NCBI GenBank assembly: GCA_000444245.1
Contig: ATSW01102792.1
Coordinates: 1-20,007, forward strand
Direction of reading: 5' to 3'
Source: Botryllus schlosseri
Lineage: Eukaryota; Chordata; Ascidiacea; Stolidobranchia; Styelidae
Length of the DNA: 20,007 bases
This document shows, one piece after another, positions 17,246-20,007 of the stretch (position 1 is the first letter of the stretch; each line of letters starts with the position of its first letter). The notes beneath the pieces were generated by a model. The model did no database searches, was not told the origin of the DNA, and worked only from the letters and a program-made list of their open reading frames with translations. A program made the position numbers and the translations under genes.

Positions 17246-17713
17246 GTGCGGGTAAGTAGATATTTCCCTTTGACGAGGATCTTGTGTAATGAGAGAGTAC
17301 ATTTTTAGCAGGCATGAAAAAGTCATCAAACACAATGGTGACGCCAAGATATTTTGCCGAGACACATTTGGATATTTTTTTCGACTTGGGTCAATTTGTG
17401 TATTGACTCATCGACTTGTACTCGAGTTAATGCGCATGACTCGACCAAGTCATATATAACTCGAAACTGGGACGGCCAAGACAGGCATCTTATTGCAGCT
17501 TCGACGAATACAAAGTTACCAAAGTATTGGTATTACGTCTTGGTGATGCTTTAAAAAAAGGCTGAAGGCTATTGAGGGAAAATCGCTATATTATGAATGC
17601 GAGGCATTCCATATCACCCAAGCAGAGTTGTAAAAAAGGACTGAAAATTACTTACCCTCGAAACTGAACAGTGAAGACAATGACTCAGACTTGATTCGGT
17701 GGTGAACTGATAA
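17181..17713 (+). repeat. Segmental duplication, unit B
   Basis: Partner of 12222-12558, same orientation. About 200 bp (roughly 17377-17582), rich in ACTCGAGT-type words, is present here and absent from unit A. Outside that block the two differ by scattered substitutions. Confidence 0.75.
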
Positions 17714-17962
17714 CACTGTGCTGCGTTAATTTTAAGGTAACTAAACTATTGACGGTTCTTGGTGTACTTTTTGATGCTGAATCTAAAACTGTTATCCGCT
17801 TCCTTCAATCAGGTCTAGATTTTTGGCAAATTGCATTTGAATTTTCGAAAATTGCAGGCTTATGCGATTGAGATTTGTGACGTCATAAAAATGATTTAGC
17901 AATGATGTTTTGATATAAATTTTGGAAAATATTTCAATTATGACGAAGACCATTCCCTATAG

Positions 17963-18260
17963 CAGTGGTTCTCAAAGTGGAGGACGCTGAAGCATCTGAA
18001 GGTGGCGCGAAGCCGCTTTTATTTGTATTTTTTTCGCGCATCGCGGGATTGACATCCAGCTCATGGTATATTTATTGTCTATTGTCCGAATTTCATATTT
18101 GAGAATTCTCTCATCAATAGCAATAACCTTTAATGCCATCAAACTATCCGTTGGGATTGCTAGCAATATGATTTATCTCTTTAATATTTCGTAATATCAC
18201 GAGAACGGGGCGCGAAATTTTTCACTATCAAAAAGGGAGTCAGTAGTGAGGGATCCGTTT
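17963..18260 (-). mobile_element. hAT terminus (CAGTGGTTCTCAAAGTGG), truncated
   Basis: CAGTGGTTCTCAAAGTGG at 17963 is a standard hAT end sequence. The adjacent 300 bp include a 64-codon - strand frame (17972-18166) that may be decayed element coding sequence. No matching second terminus was found, so the right limit is a guess. Confidence 0.55.
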
Positions 18261-18296
18261 TTGGTACCGCCCCTCAGGCTATTTAGAATGTAAACA

Positions 18297-18862
18297 CTCT
18301 CATAATATAATTAACGTCGGATTATGGCCGGTCCATGCTTCCGAGAGATAAATAACGTTAGATGATACTTTTCCTTGATATTCTATTATGTGTATTTAGG
18401 ACTAATGTGACAACGGTAGACTATCGCCGTGTGTATTTATGAGCATCTCTCGCCGCTACACTCTCGAAACTTTCATCCGACAGTCTATTATGTGTATTTA
18501 GGACTAATGCGACATCTATTGCGTAGAATATGCGTACTGAGCTGTTTTTGAGTATATGAATTCTCGCATAATACACTTAACGTTGAACTAGATTTCATGA
18601 CATCATCACAGAGGAATTAGGCGACTATCTAGGTTGTAGGTTCGATTCTTGTAGTCACCACATTTCATACGATTCAGTCATTTTCATGTCACTAGAATAA
18701 GGGTAATTAAATCAACGGATGTTAGCGAGATATTCTATGTGTATTTAGGACGACTTGATAAGTGGGTATATTCGCCAGATAATATTATTATGTGTATTTT
18801 TACTTTGTATTTTAGCGGATAACATGACCTCTAGGATAATACTCATCAACGTTGAACTATAT
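18297..18862 (+). repeat. Interspersed short motifs, TATTATGTGTATTTAGGAC and CATAATACACTTAACGT types
   Basis: The first motif occurs near 18384, 18486, 18735 (partial) and 18784 (partial). The second (with variants) is at 18301, 18567 and 18834, twice followed by TGAACTA. A TRNA B-box-like word GGTTCGATTCT is at 18639-18649. The stretch 18660-18716 resembles 19392-19453 (GGGTAATTA...AAATCA). Looks like a decayed repeat family. Confidence 0.5.
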
Positions 18863-19015
18863 AGTGGCAGTTTTATGATGATTACGTTAGATGATTAAAT
18901 TCCGAAACTTCATAATAACTTGCTTTCATGGATATAAATTCAGATTATACACATGAATTTCGAAATCTATGATGTCAATGCAAGACTCCACCACCGCGAA
19001 CCACAATTCCAGCAT

Positions 19016-19390
19016 CGGTATTGGCAATAAAGCCTAAGATTTAGAGTCGCACCTTAACGCAAATTATGCAGGTATTCTAGCAGACTTGTCACATTTTCTG
19101 TATCTGAAGTCGAATTTCAGCATCGTTATTCACTATAAGCCGAGAAATGTACCTTCGCGCAATCTATACAGATAGACGCATACACTTTGCTGCATCTGAA
19201 GTAGAAATTCAGCGTCGGTATTTGTTATAAACCGGGAAATGTACCTTCGCGCAATTTTTACAAGTAGTCGCACATACTTTGCTGCATCTGAAGTGGAATT
19301 CCACCGTCGTTGTTTGCTATAAGCCAGGAAATTAGAGTCGACGCTTCGCGCAATTTTGACAGGTAGTCTCACACACTTTGCTGCATCTGG
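19016..19390 (+). repeat. 92 bp tandem repeat, about four copies
   Basis: Units start at 19016 (108 bp), 19124, 19216 and 19308 (92 bp spacing for the later ones). Each carries CTATAAGCC-like, CCTTCGCGCAAT-like and TTTGCTGCATCTGAAGT-like words. The period is not a multiple of three, so the - strand frame across it is probably not a gene. Confidence 0.85.
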
Positions 19391-20007
19391 GCTTCATACT
19401 AATACATGCATGATTTTGGCATGTCGAGAATACGGGTAATTATAATTAAATCATCAATAAACGCCGGAGGCGAGTCATTTAAACCTTGTTGGTAGATAAT
19501 AGCGCTTTCGACTAAAACAAAGTTGCCCTGCCACAAAAAATAGAAGCCTTAATGATCATACAGAGGAAAGTTCAATTTTACATCGAATTATTCGAATCGA
19601 CTACATACATTGTATAGGTATGAGGTGAAATAAAACGGATTTACGCAAAAGTTCGACACTAAAACGCCGGCCGTGTTTTATAAAGTAATAATGTAAGCTG
19701 CGATGGATGCTGCTATATAATGCTAGTAGCGAATATAGTAGAAAGTCCGCGTCTGGATGAATGTAAGCAGGTGCGCTTAGTAACGTAGTAAATCGCATAA
19801 CAGAATTTACATAAATAGCTACTTCTACCTTAATTTAATGGATTTATCTGAGATCATTAATAATGATTTTAATACTCTGTATTTTAAATTACCCACACTT
19901 ATGAGTCGAAATGTTCTTAAGTAACTCATGTTTACAATATCACCTAAACGCAAAGTTCCAAAATTTCCATGTTGATCAAATACCACAAACTTTGCTTGCT
20001 TTCAGAG
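19391..20007 (+). other. Unassigned AT-rich DNA to window end
   Basis: No gene recognised. The window closes on a TTGCTTGCTTTCAG|AG that looks like a splice acceptor on the + strand and might open an exon just beyond the edge. Confidence 0.4.

Noticed and set aside
18601-18660. tRNA-like 3' half with GGTTCGATTCT
   Set aside because: The T-stem pairs poorly (several G-T pairs), and no A box or acceptor-stem partner was found upstream; at most a SINE-like B box.
19133-19372. 79-codon - strand frame
   Set aside because: Falls wholly in the 92 bp tandem array, whose period is not a multiple of three.
1-20007. CRISPR array, operon or endogenous viral element
   Set aside because: No regularly spaced identical repeats with unique spacers, no bacterial-type gene spacing, and no reverse transcriptase, capsid or envelope signal was seen.

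Overview
The window is nuclear DNA of an animal, most likely an invertebrate. It holds spliced genes with canonical GT-AG introns (several only 55-62 bp), a cullin of the metazoan CUL7/CUL9 class, a fibrinogen-related (FReD) lectin-type gene, and many nested hAT DNA transposons. The very short introns, compact exons and FReD gene would fit a tunicate-like genome, but that is a guess. About a dozen single ambiguous bases lie inside a repeat near 3.2-3.5 kb.

Left third (1-8527, + strand): the 3' part of a CUL7/CUL9-type cullin gene in 14 exons, entered in mid-gene and ending at a TGA at 8525-8527. The splice phases join cleanly except at one junction (exon 6/7). The visible part runs from a helical region upstream of the cullin module, through the LASRLL motif and the RBX-binding alpha/beta segment, to the winged helix with a NEDD8-acceptor-type lysine. 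The protein stops soon after the winged helix, so it has CUL7-like and not CUL9-like (RBR-bearing) architecture. Intron 2 carries a protein-like 81-codon ORF on the opposite strand. Intron 3 carries an old inverted-terminal-repeat element split by a 1070 bp hAT copy with a perfect 8 bp target duplication.

Middle (8528-10602): a short intergenic stretch, then the last three exons of an unrecognised + strand gene (9678-10602). Its exons were found only from splice sites and phase; the C-terminus is acidic then Ser/Thr-rich.

Right half (10692-20007): mostly transposons. A hAT relic with transposase remnants (10692-12051) abuts a deleted copy of the same terminal-repeat element seen in cullin intron 3. 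Next come the last two exons of a fibrinogen-related gene on the - strand (12723-13816). A hAT composite of about 3 kb (13900-16883) contains a second, perfectly flanked hAT element and a foldback element. A third copy of the intron-3 element and a partial segmental duplication (12222-12558 against 17181-17713) follow. The last 2 kb hold dispersed short motifs and a 92 bp tandem repeat.

Functional reading: the cullin would act as an E3 ubiquitin-ligase scaffold, and the FReD protein as a secreted, calcium-dependent recognition protein. Nothing ties the genes into one pathway. No operon-like, CRISPR-like or viral system was seen.
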